Positions 43,232 to 52,882 of a DNA stretch of 64,000 nucleotides are shown here, in pieces. The notes beneath the pieces were generated by a model that was not told the DNA's origin, ran no database searches, and saw only the letters and a list, made by a program, of their open reading frames with translations. Every line of letters starts with the position of its first letter. Positions within the stretch are counted from its first letter, which is position 1. This stretch comes from Sulfurimonas crateris (lineage in GTDB: Bacteria > Campylobacterota > Campylobacteria > Campylobacterales > Sulfurimonadaceae): the NCBI GenBank assembly GCA_945883795.1, contig CAMCYC010000003.1, forward strand, positions 1 to 64,000, given 5' to 3'. The translations under genes and the position numbers were made by a program.

Positions 43232-43306
43232 TCCGAATTAGCTCAGCGGTAGAGTAGGTGACTGTTAATCACTTGGTCACTGGTTCGAATCCAGTATTCG
43301 GAGCCA
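43232..43306 (+). tRNA. tRNA-Asn (anticodon GTT)
   Basis: TCCGAAT...ATTCGGA acceptor, GTGAC TGTTAAT CAC anticodon arm, CTGG TTCGAAT CCAG T arm, GCCA end. Confidence 0.95.
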
Positions 43307-43407
43307 TTTTAAAACCCTAAATGTAGGGATTTAAAACTTCCTTTTATCAATTAAATCAACCAATAAACAATTTTTATCAGTATAACTAAATCCATTTCTA
43401 AGCAAAA

Positions 43408-43965
43408 TCAGAGGTGCTTAATCTTGATTGTAGAGTTTAAACTCCAACTAATAATAATCATGATGATTACAACTACAAAAGAGTTTATGATTGCATAAGT
43501 GTTAGCAAGATAAACAAGCCATAAAAGAATTGCTCCAAGTGGAGTAGGTACGCCTGTAAAATAGTTTGCAACTTCTCCCGCATCTGCATTAATATTAAAA
43601 GTAATAAGTCTTCTAAGGCCAGAAATAACATAAACAATAGAGACAATAGAAGCGACAATAAGCCAAAATCCATGTAAATTTTGTGCATACACAGCTTGAA
43701 AAATCAAAAAGACAGGCACAAGTACAAAACTTAAAAAGTCTGCAAAACTATCAAGTTGAATTCCAAACTCATTTGAAAGTTTATATTTTCTTGCAATTTT
43801 TCCATCGAAAATATCAAAAGCTCCCCCAATCCAAGCTAGGATAATCGCTAAAAAAAAGTTATTTTGAGTAATAAAATAGGTTGCCATAAGCCCAGCGGTA
43901 ATATTTACAAAAGTAAAAAGGTTTGCGAGATTAAAATGGGAGTTAGAATTATATAAAAATTTCAT
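43408..43965 (-). CDS. pssA: CDP-alcohol phosphatidyltransferase (phosphatidylserine synthase-like)
   Basis: FDGKIARKYKLSNEFGIQLDSFAD matches the DGxxAR...GxxxDSxxD signature. Confidence 0.8.
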   Translation of the reverse strand: MKFLYNSNSHFNLANLFTFVNITAGLMATYFITQNNFFLAIILAWIGGAFDIFDGKIARKYKLSNEFGIQLDSFADFLSFVLVPVFLIFQAVYAQNLHGFWLIVASIVSIVYVISGLRRLITFNINADAGEVANYFTGVPTPLGAILLWLVYLANTYAIINSFVVVIIMIIISWSLNSTIKIKHL

Positions 43966-44105
43966 GAAATACCTTTAAAATTGATTGCGTAATTGTAGCT
44001 TACAAATTCTATACTCTAGCAAAAAAGAGAAGATAATTTTTGAAATTTTTTTATCTATTTTTTGCATACTAAAGTGAGTCAGTGGTTTATGGATTCAATA
44101 TTACT

Positions 44106-45308
44106 TTAGAGTAAATGGGTATAGCGTTTATCTGTTAATGTTTTCAAAAAAGCTTCAAGATTCATTATTTTTTGGTCTGTGAGTTCTTTCGTTTGTTTAA
44201 GTAAAGTGTGATTTATTGTTTTATTATAATCCATTTCACCCCAAGGTTTATTGGTTTGGGGGTTATTAACACGAGTTCCAACTCCTAAATGGTCATAAAA
44301 TTCTAAAACAGTTCGCAGATTTTTAAATACTCCATTACTCATATAAGGTGGTGTAACCCCAACATTTCGAAGGCTTGGCACTTTTATTTTGCCATCATGG
44401 GTTGCATCATCTAAAAATCCACCTAATCCTTTATCTTTTGTAATTGTATTGCCATCCCTTGCTTGAAGTGCTTCTAGGTTGCGGGGTGTTCCTATATTTT
44501 CAAATTTATAGTTAGTAAACATCTCATGGGAAGTTGCTTCAGTTGAAGAATTAAGTGTGTGACATGAAGCGCAGTTTGTATTGTTATTTGAAAAAAATAG
44601 GGCATATCCTGCTTGTTCTTCTATGCTCCAATTTCCATCTTCATAACAAAATCCTTCCCCGTTACCGCTAGTCTTACACTCAATAAATTTATCATATTTT
44701 GAATCAAATGGTGAAAAGAGTTCGCTTTTTTCAAAAGTTGCTATGCTTTGGGCAATCTTATCATAAGCTTCAGTGACATTATTGTCCAAAATAGTTTCTC
44801 CATAGAGTGCCTTCATGGAGGAAACATATTCACTATTTTCTTTGATTTTATCCACTACACTTTGCATATCTGGCATCATCATCTCTGCGGTATCTAAAAA
44901 TGGTCCTTTTGCTTGTTCTTTTAAGTTAGAGGCTCGTCCATCATGAAATTGTCCCCCCTTATACTCGTTATTATAGAGTCCAAATTCTGGTGCAAAAGCT
45001 GTATAGGCTGCACTTGGTGTATTTCTGCCTCCTAATGCTAAAGAGTCACTTCCAAGAGAAAGCGCTCCATGCGTTGGGTCATTAGGATTGTTATAAAAGC
45101 GAGCATCTATAAAAGCATGTTCAGGATTATGGCAGGTAGCACATGACATATTTTGATGCAAAGAGAGGTTTGTATCAAAAAAAAATCTCTCACCGAGTTG
45201 CACTTGGCTCATAAGCTCAGGATTATTTTCTGGTGTGCTATTTTGTTTACCGCATCCCATGAAGAGTAATAGAGTAAAAAATAGAGGTAAATTGATTTTG
45301 TTTTTCAT
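44106..45308 (-). CDS. Di-heme cytochrome c peroxidase/MauG family lipoprotein
   Basis: Lipobox LFMGCG; heme motifs CATCHNPEHAFID and CASCH; GRNTPSAAY; FKNLRTVLEFYDHLGVG. Confidence 0.88.
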   Translation of the reverse strand: MKNKINLPLFFTLLLFMGCGKQNSTPENNPELMSQVQLGERFFFDTNLSLHQNMSCATCHNPEHAFIDARFYNNPNDPTHGALSLGSDSLALGGRNTPSAAYTAFAPEFGLYNNEYKGGQFHDGRASNLKEQAKGPFLDTAEMMMPDMQSVVDKIKENSEYVSSMKALYGETILDNNVTEAYDKIAQSIATFEKSELFSPFDSKYDKFIECKTSGNGEGFCYEDGNWSIEEQAGYALFFSNNNTNCASCHTLNSSTEATSHEMFTNYKFENIGTPRNLEALQARDGNTITKDKGLGGFLDDATHDGKIKVPSLRNVGVTPPYMSNGVFKNLRTVLEFYDHLGVGTRVNNPQTNKPWGEMDYNKTINHTLLKQTKELTDQKIMNLEAFLKTLTDKRYTHLL

Positions 45309-45317
45309 GTTGGGTTC

Positions 45318-46643
45318 CTAAAATATAAATCCAAGTGCAAATGCAAAAGAGTTCTCGTCTGCTAATTTTGCTTGACTTGCATAATCTTTGATTTTATAAT
45401 CTGCTTTTAGAACAACTTTTGGGTCTATAAAGTAGCTCAAACCTGCACTATATTCCATAAAGTGATTGTTATCTGTATAGGTTGTATCGCTGGAAGCATC
45501 CATATTAAGATGTTCAATTTCTACAAATGTGTAAAGATTTTGAGAGGATTTGAAAAACCATGGGAGTATATCGTATCCAATATTTAAATATTCTCCATGG
45601 ACACTTTTAGAAATTTCTTGTGAAACACTATTGCTAAGTTGTGCAACATCGCCTCCTAATGCTCCATAAGTGGCAATTGTTTGAATATTCCAATTCTCTT
45701 TTTTATATGTAGCATGGAGTTCTGCTATTGTAATGGTTACTCTTGCATTGGAGTTGATTCCTGTGGAAGTACCTGGTTTGGATTCTTTTGTAGCACTTGA
45801 ATTACCATATAAAAATGAGGCTCCAATATTAAGTCCATCAAATAAATCGTAAGAGAGTCTGCCTACAAATGAAAAATCATCACTAAAAACTTTTGCTCCA
45901 GTTCGCCCTTGTTGTATAAAACGCCCTTCTGTAAAACCACCTGCATCAGGGGAAATAATCATTCCAGCGTAGTATTCTAAGTTATCAATTTTTCCGTGAG
46001 TAAGTATCCCGTTTGTATGCCAAGTTGAGGGGATTATATAACTTTCTACTGTCGGTCTATCAGTGCTAAGATAGGAAACGGGTTCATGATTTAAGTTGAT
46101 TAATCCCATGGGGACTAGAATATGTCCTGCACGAATTGCAAATGATTTATCAATTAAGAAATCAAGATAGGAAAATTCTACGATAGCGTATTTGTAATTT
46201 TTTTCTCCATCGCTTCTTGCACCGCCATCTTCAAACTCAATTTCTGTATTCATGATAATCCAATCATTAAATTTAAAACCGATATAAGGGACAAAACGGA
46301 CAATATTTGTCTCAAGTTTGTTGCGAGTATTGTTTGCCATGGTGGTGTTGTAGTTTTTATAATTTGTGTATTTTGTAGCTTTATATTCTCCATATCCACC
46401 AAGACTAAGTGCATCTTTTGAATAATAAACTTTTGAAGCTGCACCGCCCATGGAGCTAAAACTTTCATACTCTTCACCATTGAGGTATTCCTCTTTTGCC
46501 ATTTCATCCACTATTGAGCTTTGTGTGCTTTTTATCTCTTGTAACTCTTGCTTTAAGAGTTTCATCTCATTTAAAAGTTCTTCATTAGTTATTCCAAAAA
46601 CTACACTTGAACAAATTCCTAAACCTAAAACTGTTTTTTTCAT
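45318..46643 (-). CDS. Outer-membrane porin-like beta-barrel protein
   Basis: Signal peptide, coiled-coil N-terminus, alternating beta-strand pattern, C-terminal FALGFIF. Confidence 0.78.
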   Translation of the reverse strand: MKKTVLGLGICSSVVFGITNEELLNEMKLLKQELQEIKSTQSSIVDEMAKEEYLNGEEYESFSSMGGAASKVYYSKDALSLGGYGEYKATKYTNYKNYNTTMANNTRNKLETNIVRFVPYIGFKFNDWIIMNTEIEFEDGGARSDGEKNYKYAIVEFSYLDFLIDKSFAIRAGHILVPMGLINLNHEPVSYLSTDRPTVESYIIPSTWHTNGILTHGKIDNLEYYAGMIISPDAGGFTEGRFIQQGRTGAKVFSDDFSFVGRLSYDLFDGLNIGASFLYGNSSATKESKPGTSTGINSNARVTITIAELHATYKKENWNIQTIATYGALGGDVAQLSNSVSQEISKSVHGEYLNIGYDILPWFFKSSQNLYTFVEIEHLNMDASSDTTYTDNNHFMEYSAGLSYFIDPKVVLKADYKIKDYASQAKLADENSFAFALGFIF

Positions 46644-46655
46644 CTTAATTCCTTA

Positions 46656-47546
46656 TTATATTTTTCTTAAAAATGGTTCATAAAAGAGACTCCATACCGT
46701 TGTATGAGGGTTCTTTTCTTCTAAACCGTAAATTTGATTTTCTTGTGTTGTTTGTACATGCCAAGTGTGAAATATTTTATCCCAAATACTTAGCACACCA
46801 CCAAAATTTTGATGCGAGTGTTTTTTTGTATGATGGAGTTGATGCATATAGGGCGAAATGAAAAGATGTTCAAATATTCCATAACGAAGGGGAATGTGAG
46901 AATGTCTTAAATTAGCTCCAAGCAATCCAAAAATAAATACAAATATATTAGTTCCAAAAAACTCTATCGTGCCAATTTTTGCACCAAATAGATAAATAAA
47001 TATGGCACTGACAATACCAGCACTTAAAGCATGACGCAAACCAAACAAGATATTTTCAACTGGATGCACCCTATAAAAAGTAAAAGGGTTAAGCACCTCT
47101 GCACTGTGATGGATTCTGTGAAATCTCCATAATAGTGTAGAAGTGTGCAAAAATCTATGGAGCCAATAACGGGTAAAATCACCTATTATAAATAGGCTCA
47201 AAGTATATAAAAGTACAACATTTTCTTTTGCTACATGCAAAGGTTGTAAATATCCAAATACTGTTTGTAAAAATTGGATAAGAATCAATGCAACTTCATT
47301 CGCCCCAATTAATAAAGGGAGAATTAGGAATGTTTTTACAAACGCATTGAGAATAAAATATTTATAATCTAAAATGGAACTTTCACTCCAGAGAATTTTT
47401 TTTGTAAAATAGCTTTTATATTTAGGATGTAGTTTTATCATGACTAAGGCTATTGCTAAAGAGCTTAGGAGATAAAGCCAAAAAATCCGTTGATTTGCAT
47501 CAAAAATATAGCTACTAAATTCCATATTAATCTCCATCTGCTTCAA
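46656..47546 (-). CDS. Sterol desaturase / fatty acid hydroxylase family membrane protein
   Basis: Histidine boxes HRFLH, HRIHH and HQLHH. Confidence 0.88.
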   Translation of the reverse strand: MKQMEINMEFSSYIFDANQRIFWLYLLSSLAIALVMIKLHPKYKSYFTKKILWSESSILDYKYFILNAFVKTFLILPLLIGANEVALILIQFLQTVFGYLQPLHVAKENVVLLYTLSLFIIGDFTRYWLHRFLHTSTLLWRFHRIHHSAEVLNPFTFYRVHPVENILFGLRHALSAGIVSAIFIYLFGAKIGTIEFFGTNIFVFIFGLLGANLRHSHIPLRYGIFEHLFISPYMHQLHHTKKHSHQNFGGVLSIWDKIFHTWHVQTTQENQIYGLEEKNPHTTVWSLFYEPFLRKI

Positions 47547-48591
47547 TAATTTTTTGTGTGAAATTCATACTTGCTATGAGTGCTGTATATTCTTGTTGTA
47601 GTACATTGACTATGTTATACAAATCTTTCACTTTTGTATCATTGAGCGAATCCTCTAAGGGTGCATGAAAACTTTTACATAAAGTAATAGCGGTTTGGAG
47701 TGTTTGTTCAATAGCGTCTGCTTGTGTAGTTGCACCTGCACTTGAAGCTATACTTTTTAAACCATTTTGTAAAATACGCAAATGGGTTTGGAGTATCATG
47801 ATAATGGCATCAATCGAAAAGTTACTTTTGTAATATTCAAGTTTTTTCTTATCTATAATCCCTTCATATTTTTTTACAATTCCTGTTGCTTCACCAATAC
47901 GCCACTCTTTAAGTTTATAACTGCTATCTATGAGTTGGTTGAGTAATTCTGAAGTACTCACTTCCATACTATTTAAAAAACTTTCATCATTTATATAAAA
48001 ATCTTTGATAAGTTTTGAGTAAGTAGCAATTTTTTCGCCCATTAAAAGCCCAGCATGAGAGCGTCTCTCATCCATTTTATTGAGAAGAGAGCTGATATTT
48101 TCATCTTCACCAAAAAGCGTATATTCCAAAGAAGTGATACTTTTATTAGAGTTTTTATAGAGTGCTTCTGCTAAATTAGTTTGCGACCTAAATATGGCAT
48201 TGAGTTCACTTACCAAATCACTATTTTTTCCTGAATGAAAATATTCCATATAACCAAGTGTATCTAAGAAGTTATCATTCAAAACATCTGCTAAAAAAGT
48301 TGCTTCAAGTTTTTTTTGCTCTAGTACAAAGAGTTTAAATTTTGTTTGAACTTCTTGAAGATTTATTTGATTTTGTGTTTGATTTAAATTCTTTAAACTT
48401 TCCACTAAACTTATGATTGCTTCATAAGAACTATTTGCATCAGTTCTATATACTTTTTCATAGAGAGTTGTTAGGGCGGTATCATCTTTAATACCTCCAC
48501 TAATAAGCCCATTTTGTGCATCATAATCATTGTCTGAATTACATCCTAAAAATAGAAATAGGATAAAAAGAGAGAGAAGATATTTTTTCAT
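47527..48591 (-). CDS. Imelysin (peptidase M75)-like lipoprotein, divergent motif
   Basis: Lipobox LFLGC; SLEYTLFGED resembles the imelysin EFLLWG segment; helical; next to a canonical imelysin. Confidence 0.68.
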   Translation of the reverse strand: MKKYLLSLFILFLFLGCNSDNDYDAQNGLISGGIKDDTALTTLYEKVYRTDANSSYEAIISLVESLKNLNQTQNQINLQEVQTKFKLFVLEQKKLEATFLADVLNDNFLDTLGYMEYFHSGKNSDLVSELNAIFRSQTNLAEALYKNSNKSITSLEYTLFGEDENISSLLNKMDERRSHAGLLMGEKIATYSKLIKDFYINDESFLNSMEVSTSELLNQLIDSSYKLKEWRIGEATGIVKKYEGIIDKKKLEYYKSNFSIDAIIMILQTHLRILQNGLKSIASSAGATTQADAIEQTLQTAITLCKSFHAPLEDSLNDTKVKDLYNIVNVLQQEYTALIASMNFTQKIIEADGD

Positions 48592-49958
48592 TATAATCCT
48601 TTAAGAAAGTCGATGAGGTACTTTCTTGATTGTTTTTCTAAAGCTTTAAAAGCCTCTTTTGCCTTTTGTGCTTCGCCACCGTGCCAGAGTATCGCTTCGG
48701 GAAAACTTCTTGCTCGTCCATCATGTAAGAGATACAACCCACCGCTGAGTTTTTCTCGTAAACCTATTCCCCAAAGTGGAGTAGTTCTAAATTCACTTGT
48801 ATTTGCTTGAAAATCAACATGTCCATCATCTAAGTCTTTGCCCATATCATGAAGTAATAAATCACTGTATGGATGAATTGTTATGCCTGTTTGTGTTACA
48901 AATGTACTAATATGGCATTTTGTGCATTCTAAGCTTTGAAATATTTTTTCACCTTCTAAAAAGTTTTTATTTACTCTACTCTTTGGAATTTGCAAAGATT
49001 TTAAATAAAAACTTATTGCGTTGAGCCTTTGTATAGGTAAATCAAACTCTGCTTCATCTTTTGGGGCATTCAAACACTCTTTTTCAAATTGTGTACAATT
49101 TTCTTGTGGATATAAAGGGTTTGTAAGTCCCATATCATTGAGAGCAGCATTTGCACTTTGATGTTTAATATCTACTGCCGTTGCCTTATAGGCAAAACGC
49201 CCTAGCATCATTATTTTATGTTGGGGAGAATATACTTTATTGGCTTTACCAGAAATACCATCGCCATCAAGGTCGTTTACATCTTCATTTTTTAAAATAT
49301 CTTTTGCACTAATATCTTCTAATAAACCAAGTCCTACAAGTGGAAGTGCCAAACGGGGTGCTATATTGAGATTTTGACTTGTAGCACCATAATTTAAATG
49401 TGAAATACTATAAGTTGGCATAGTCAGTTCAAAGTGTTCACCGTCTGTATAATTCCCTTTTATTTTCTCGTAAGAAACACTGATTTTACCTTCAAATGGA
49501 ACTTTTATATTCCCATTTGTTGCTAACTGTACACCATAAATAGGCTCTGGAATAAAACCTATTGTATTGATGAGGTCATGATGTATATTTTGTGCTATTG
49601 ATAATCGTAAAACCAAAGAGTGGTTTAGCGTTGCATCTTGATTGAGTACAATTCCCGCAGAATTATTCTGATGACAACTTTTGCATGTGTTGGCATTGAA
49701 AAGTGGACCAAGACCATCACGAGCTGTTGTAGCAGAGGGTGCTTCAACCCATGGAATACTAAAAAAACTTTTCCCTAAAATAAAAGTCTCTTCCTCTTGA
49801 GTATTTAATTTTTGCATATTTGAAAAGGCTGTCTTAGTTGTATCGTTTGTGTAAATATCAGGTGTATTTAGAGTTCTTTCATTTTCAAAACTACACCCCA
49901 AAAAAAAGAGTGTCGTTACTATAAACGATGAAAAATGAATTTTAGAGTTGTGTTTCAT
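48591..49958 (-). CDS. Di-heme oxidoreductase (DUF1111-type thiol oxidoreductase) lipoprotein
   Basis: Lipobox FFLGCS; CKSCH and CTKCH heme motifs; GLGPLFNANTCKSCHQNNSAG; DLDGDGISGKAN; LLHDGRARSFPEAILWHGGEA. Confidence 0.88.
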   Translation of the reverse strand: MKHNSKIHFSSFIVTTLFFLGCSFENERTLNTPDIYTNDTTKTAFSNMQKLNTQEEETFILGKSFFSIPWVEAPSATTARDGLGPLFNANTCKSCHQNNSAGIVLNQDATLNHSLVLRLSIAQNIHHDLINTIGFIPEPIYGVQLATNGNIKVPFEGKISVSYEKIKGNYTDGEHFELTMPTYSISHLNYGATSQNLNIAPRLALPLVGLGLLEDISAKDILKNEDVNDLDGDGISGKANKVYSPQHKIMMLGRFAYKATAVDIKHQSANAALNDMGLTNPLYPQENCTQFEKECLNAPKDEAEFDLPIQRLNAISFYLKSLQIPKSRVNKNFLEGEKIFQSLECTKCHISTFVTQTGITIHPYSDLLLHDMGKDLDDGHVDFQANTSEFRTTPLWGIGLREKLSGGLYLLHDGRARSFPEAILWHGGEAQKAKEAFKALEKQSRKYLIDFLKGL

Positions 49959-51309
49959 CTGGGTCTGTTACATCATCTGTTGTTAAGCTAATACCAAATT
50001 CAGTAGCTACGCTTACCATTTTATCCCCTAAGTCTCTCATACTATTTTTAGCATTCACTATATTTTGTCTGTAAGAGCTTCCCTCTTTGATTTGATAATC
50101 AAAATGTTCGGTTGTTATGGCTGTATTGAGTGTAGTGATTTTTGTATCTATTGAACTTATAAGAGTGTCAATTTCACTTTTTTTAGCGGTGCTTAGAAGT
50201 GAATAGAAACTTTTTCCTTTTGATGCACCTAAATATTCACCTTTGAGAAGATTTTTAAAGCCTTGATAGTTCGTTGTTATATCTCTATGTGTGTTGTCCG
50301 AAAAACAACTATGTTCATCCTCTTCACTTGGTGTAAGCACAGCAACTGCTATACGCTCATTTGCAACTTCAGATTTGATAAATACGCCTAAACCGATAAA
50401 TATATTTTTGAGCGCTGTATCTGTTGCAATATTTTTAGAAGCATCATTGTTTGTAAGTGTTCCCAAAAATGCACTTCTATAACATCCAATACCTGTTGTA
50501 CAATTTGTACTTTCGCTTTGCCATGCATTTGAAATTGTTGTTAAATTCTCTACTAATAAATCTGCACTAGCTTGTAAATAAGTCATTCTTCTTTGAGCAT
50601 TTGCACCTGAAGTAAAATCAGTGAGTGGGCGTTGTCCTGCGGTTGTAGCACCATTTGTTATGGTGTCTGCAACAAATGAGGCATAATCTTGGTCTTGTCC
50701 CCAAAGTAAAAACTCTATTGCATGGTAGCCAGTAGCAACATTTGCATCGCCTCCATTTTCATTGAGTTGGCTAAGTACCTCTTTTGTGATGGTTGTTACA
50801 TTCACTTCAGAGCCTCCATTTGGAGTAAAAGAGGTGGTATTATCAATAATATTACCACTTGTTGTACTTCCATCTGCGGCAGTTGTGTAATCAATCATGT
50901 TTTCATCCAAAGGCCAAGCATTAATCTGCCCCTCAGGTGTTTTATAAAGTGTAGCAATCCAACTATCCTCTGCATCTATAGGACCATTTGATAAACGCAA
51001 AGCTTCAGTAGTTCCATAGGATTCCCTAGCTTTAAGCCATGCTGTTTTTGTGGCATCTAAATTTATTTGATTTGGCGTTGTGGCAAATGTATTTATTGCA
51101 CTTTGAAGAGTTTGAGCATCTGCTAAAGCTTTTTCATAATTGAGTTCTGCAATAGTTGCATAAGTAGTTAAAACCTCATTTTTTTGTGTAGAAGAGATAC
51201 CATTTGCTGGTGTTGGTGAGCTTCCGCCACCACCGCCACATCCAGTTATTAGCGATGAGAGTAGAGTTGCCAAAACAATGCTGTGCATACTTTTGTATTG
51301 TATTTTCAA
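49942..51309 (-). CDS. Imelysin family (iron-regulated) lipoprotein
   Basis: Lipobox LITGCG; GYHAIEFLLWGQD (GxHxxE motif). Confidence 0.88.
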   Translation of the reverse strand: MKIQYKSMHSIVLATLLSSLITGCGGGGGSSPTPANGISSTQKNEVLTTYATIAELNYEKALADAQTLQSAINTFATTPNQINLDATKTAWLKARESYGTTEALRLSNGPIDAEDSWIATLYKTPEGQINAWPLDENMIDYTTAADGSTTSGNIIDNTTSFTPNGGSEVNVTTITKEVLSQLNENGGDANVATGYHAIEFLLWGQDQDYASFVADTITNGATTAGQRPLTDFTSGANAQRRMTYLQASADLLVENLTTISNAWQSESTNCTTGIGCYRSAFLGTLTNNDASKNIATDTALKNIFIGLGVFIKSEVANERIAVAVLTPSEEDEHSCFSDNTHRDITTNYQGFKNLLKGEYLGASKGKSFYSLLSTAKKSEIDTLISSIDTKITTLNTAITTEHFDYQIKEGSSYRQNIVNAKNSMRDLGDKMVSVATEFGISLTTDDVTDPDETQL

Positions 51310-51377
51310 ATTAAATTCCTTTTTTGATATTAATTATCGAAATTATAAATGAACTTTCCTTTAGTAATTATTAATTT

Positions 51378-51396
51378 GATAATTGTTATCAGTATC
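51378..51396. promoter_or_regulatory. Candidate Fur box
   Basis: GATAATTGTTATCAGTATC matches 15/19 of the GATAATGATAATCATTATC consensus; sits between divergent imelysin and FMN-binding genes. Confidence 0.6.
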
Positions 51397-51454
51397 ATTG
51401 ACAAAAAATATTGAATAAATTATAATTGCATTTATTTTACAAGAAGGTATAAAA

Positions 51455-51979
51455 ATGAAAAAAACTTTTTTGACTTTATTCGTTGTTTCTTTAGCTAGTG
51501 CAGAACTTTTAGTATCACCTGCAAAATCTATGCAACTTGCTTTTTCTTTAGACGCACACATAGAAAAAAAGAATATTTTACTTTCAAAAGAGCAGGTTGA
51601 TACGGTTGAAAAAGAGACAAAAAATAAGCTTAAAACAAAACTTTATCAAATATATAAAGCTACAAAAGATGAACATCTTTTAGGGTATGGAATTTTAGTG
51701 AGTCAAATGGTTCGTTCTAAAAATTGTGTTGTGATGTATCATATCTCTGCTGATAAAATTTTAAAAAGTATAGAGATAATAGCGTTTAATGAACCAAAAG
51801 AGTATCTGCCAAATCAACAATGGAAAAAAGTATTTAACACCGTTTCGACATTAGAACCTTTATACCTTTCAAAGCAAATTCCAACTATTACAGGTGCAAC
51901 TTTAAGCGCAAGAGCGGTTACTGATGCCTCAAGAACTGCATTTGCAATTTATAATCAGGTGTTAAAGGAGCAAAAATGA
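51455..51979 (+). CDS. Exported FMN-binding domain protein
   Basis: Signal peptide; C-terminal PTITGATLSARAVTDA resembles the flavinylation motif (S/T)GA(T)(S/T). Confidence 0.82.
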   Translation: MKKTFLTLFVVSLASAELLVSPAKSMQLAFSLDAHIEKKNILLSKEQVDTVEKETKNKLKTKLYQIYKATKDEHLLGYGILVSQMVRSKNCVVMYHISADKILKSIEIIAFNEPKEYLPNQQWKKVFNTVSTLEPLYLSKQIPTITGATLSARAVTDASRTAFAIYNQVLKEQK

Positions 51980-52449
51980 GATTTACACTTATCAAAGATA
52001 TTAAGCAAGACCCTTTTATGCGTCTTGTTCTTTCGTTTTTACTCCTTTTTATTTTTATCTATCTTGGAAGTGATTTATTTGTAAAACACTCCTCTTTTGG
52101 AATATTTCCACTCCAAATTTCAAATACACTTTATGGAGATACAGAGCAGTTTTTAGATGCTATTTCTGCATCTCTTTTTTTAGAATTTTGGCATACAGAA
52201 ATATTTTTTTGCATGATGATTTTGTTTACTCTTAGCACAGTGTATCTGAGAGTTTCTAAAGCTTCTAAAGGGGCAATAATTCTTGTACATGTTATGATGA
52301 TAAGTGCATTTTTATCTCTTCTTACGCTTTTTTTAGCCTATTATGGTTCAAACTTTTTTGTAAACTTTTATGTTATATTTAATTTTATTTGGCATATTGG
52401 TGCAGTTGGTAGTTCCCTTGATTCATTTAAAAGGTTATATTTTGCATAG
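51976..52449 (+). CDS. Small multi-TM membrane protein with TM histidines
   Basis: About four hydrophobic helices; His in FWHTEIFF, ILVHVMM and IWHIGAV; 4-bp overlap with FMN-binding gene. Confidence 0.65.
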   Translation: MRFTLIKDIKQDPFMRLVLSFLLLFIFIYLGSDLFVKHSSFGIFPLQISNTLYGDTEQFLDAISASLFLEFWHTEIFFCMMILFTLSTVYLRVSKASKGAIILVHVMMISAFLSLLTLFLAYYGSNFFVNFYVIFNFIWHIGAVGSSLDSFKRLYFA

Positions 52450-52882
52450 AGCATATAAGGGGATAATTCTTTATTTTGGATTTTTTCTTTTTTTATTACT
52501 ACTGAGTGGTGTGATGTTATATGCACAAAAAACATCGTTTAGTTTTTTGGGTACTTTAAACTATTATTTTGGTTGTGAAACAAGATTTATTGTTGCAAAA
52601 ACAAATATGGGTATTTGGAAACTTATATTGCCTCATATTTTTGCATTTGCTTTGCTTTCGATGCTGTTGTTGCATTTTTTACTTTTTACAAAGTTCAAAC
52701 AAAAAGCAATTCCTCTTGTTTATACTCTTTTTATTCTACAGTTTTTAGAGATTTTTAGCCCTTTTTTGATTAGTAAAGGTATCGTTTTTTTTGTTATTGT
52801 TAAGCTTTTATCTCTTATTTTATATCTTGCTTTACTTATTTTTGTTTTTATTCTTTTAGTTTTGAGTATGCGTCAATCTTAA
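52370..52882 (+). CDS. Small multi-TM membrane protein (cytochrome b/PepSY-TM-like helix pattern); start uncertain
   Basis: LHRAYKGIILYFGFFLFLLLLSGVMLYAQ and LPHIFAFALLSMLLLHFLLF; annotated start overlaps the previous gene by 80 nt, so a downstream start is likely. Confidence 0.6.
   Translation: MLYLILFGILVQLVVPLIHLKGYILHRAYKGIILYFGFFLFLLLLSGVMLYAQKTSFSFLGTLNYYFGCETRFIVAKTNMGIWKLILPHIFAFALLSMLLLHFLLFTKFKQKAIPLVYTLFILQFLEIFSPFLISKGIVFFVIVKLLSLILYLALLIFVFILLVLSMRQS

Noticed and set aside
43146-43306. tRNA pair as an integration site for a mobile element
   Set aside because: No integrase, direct repeats or composition break seen beside the tRNAs; flanking genes look chromosomal.
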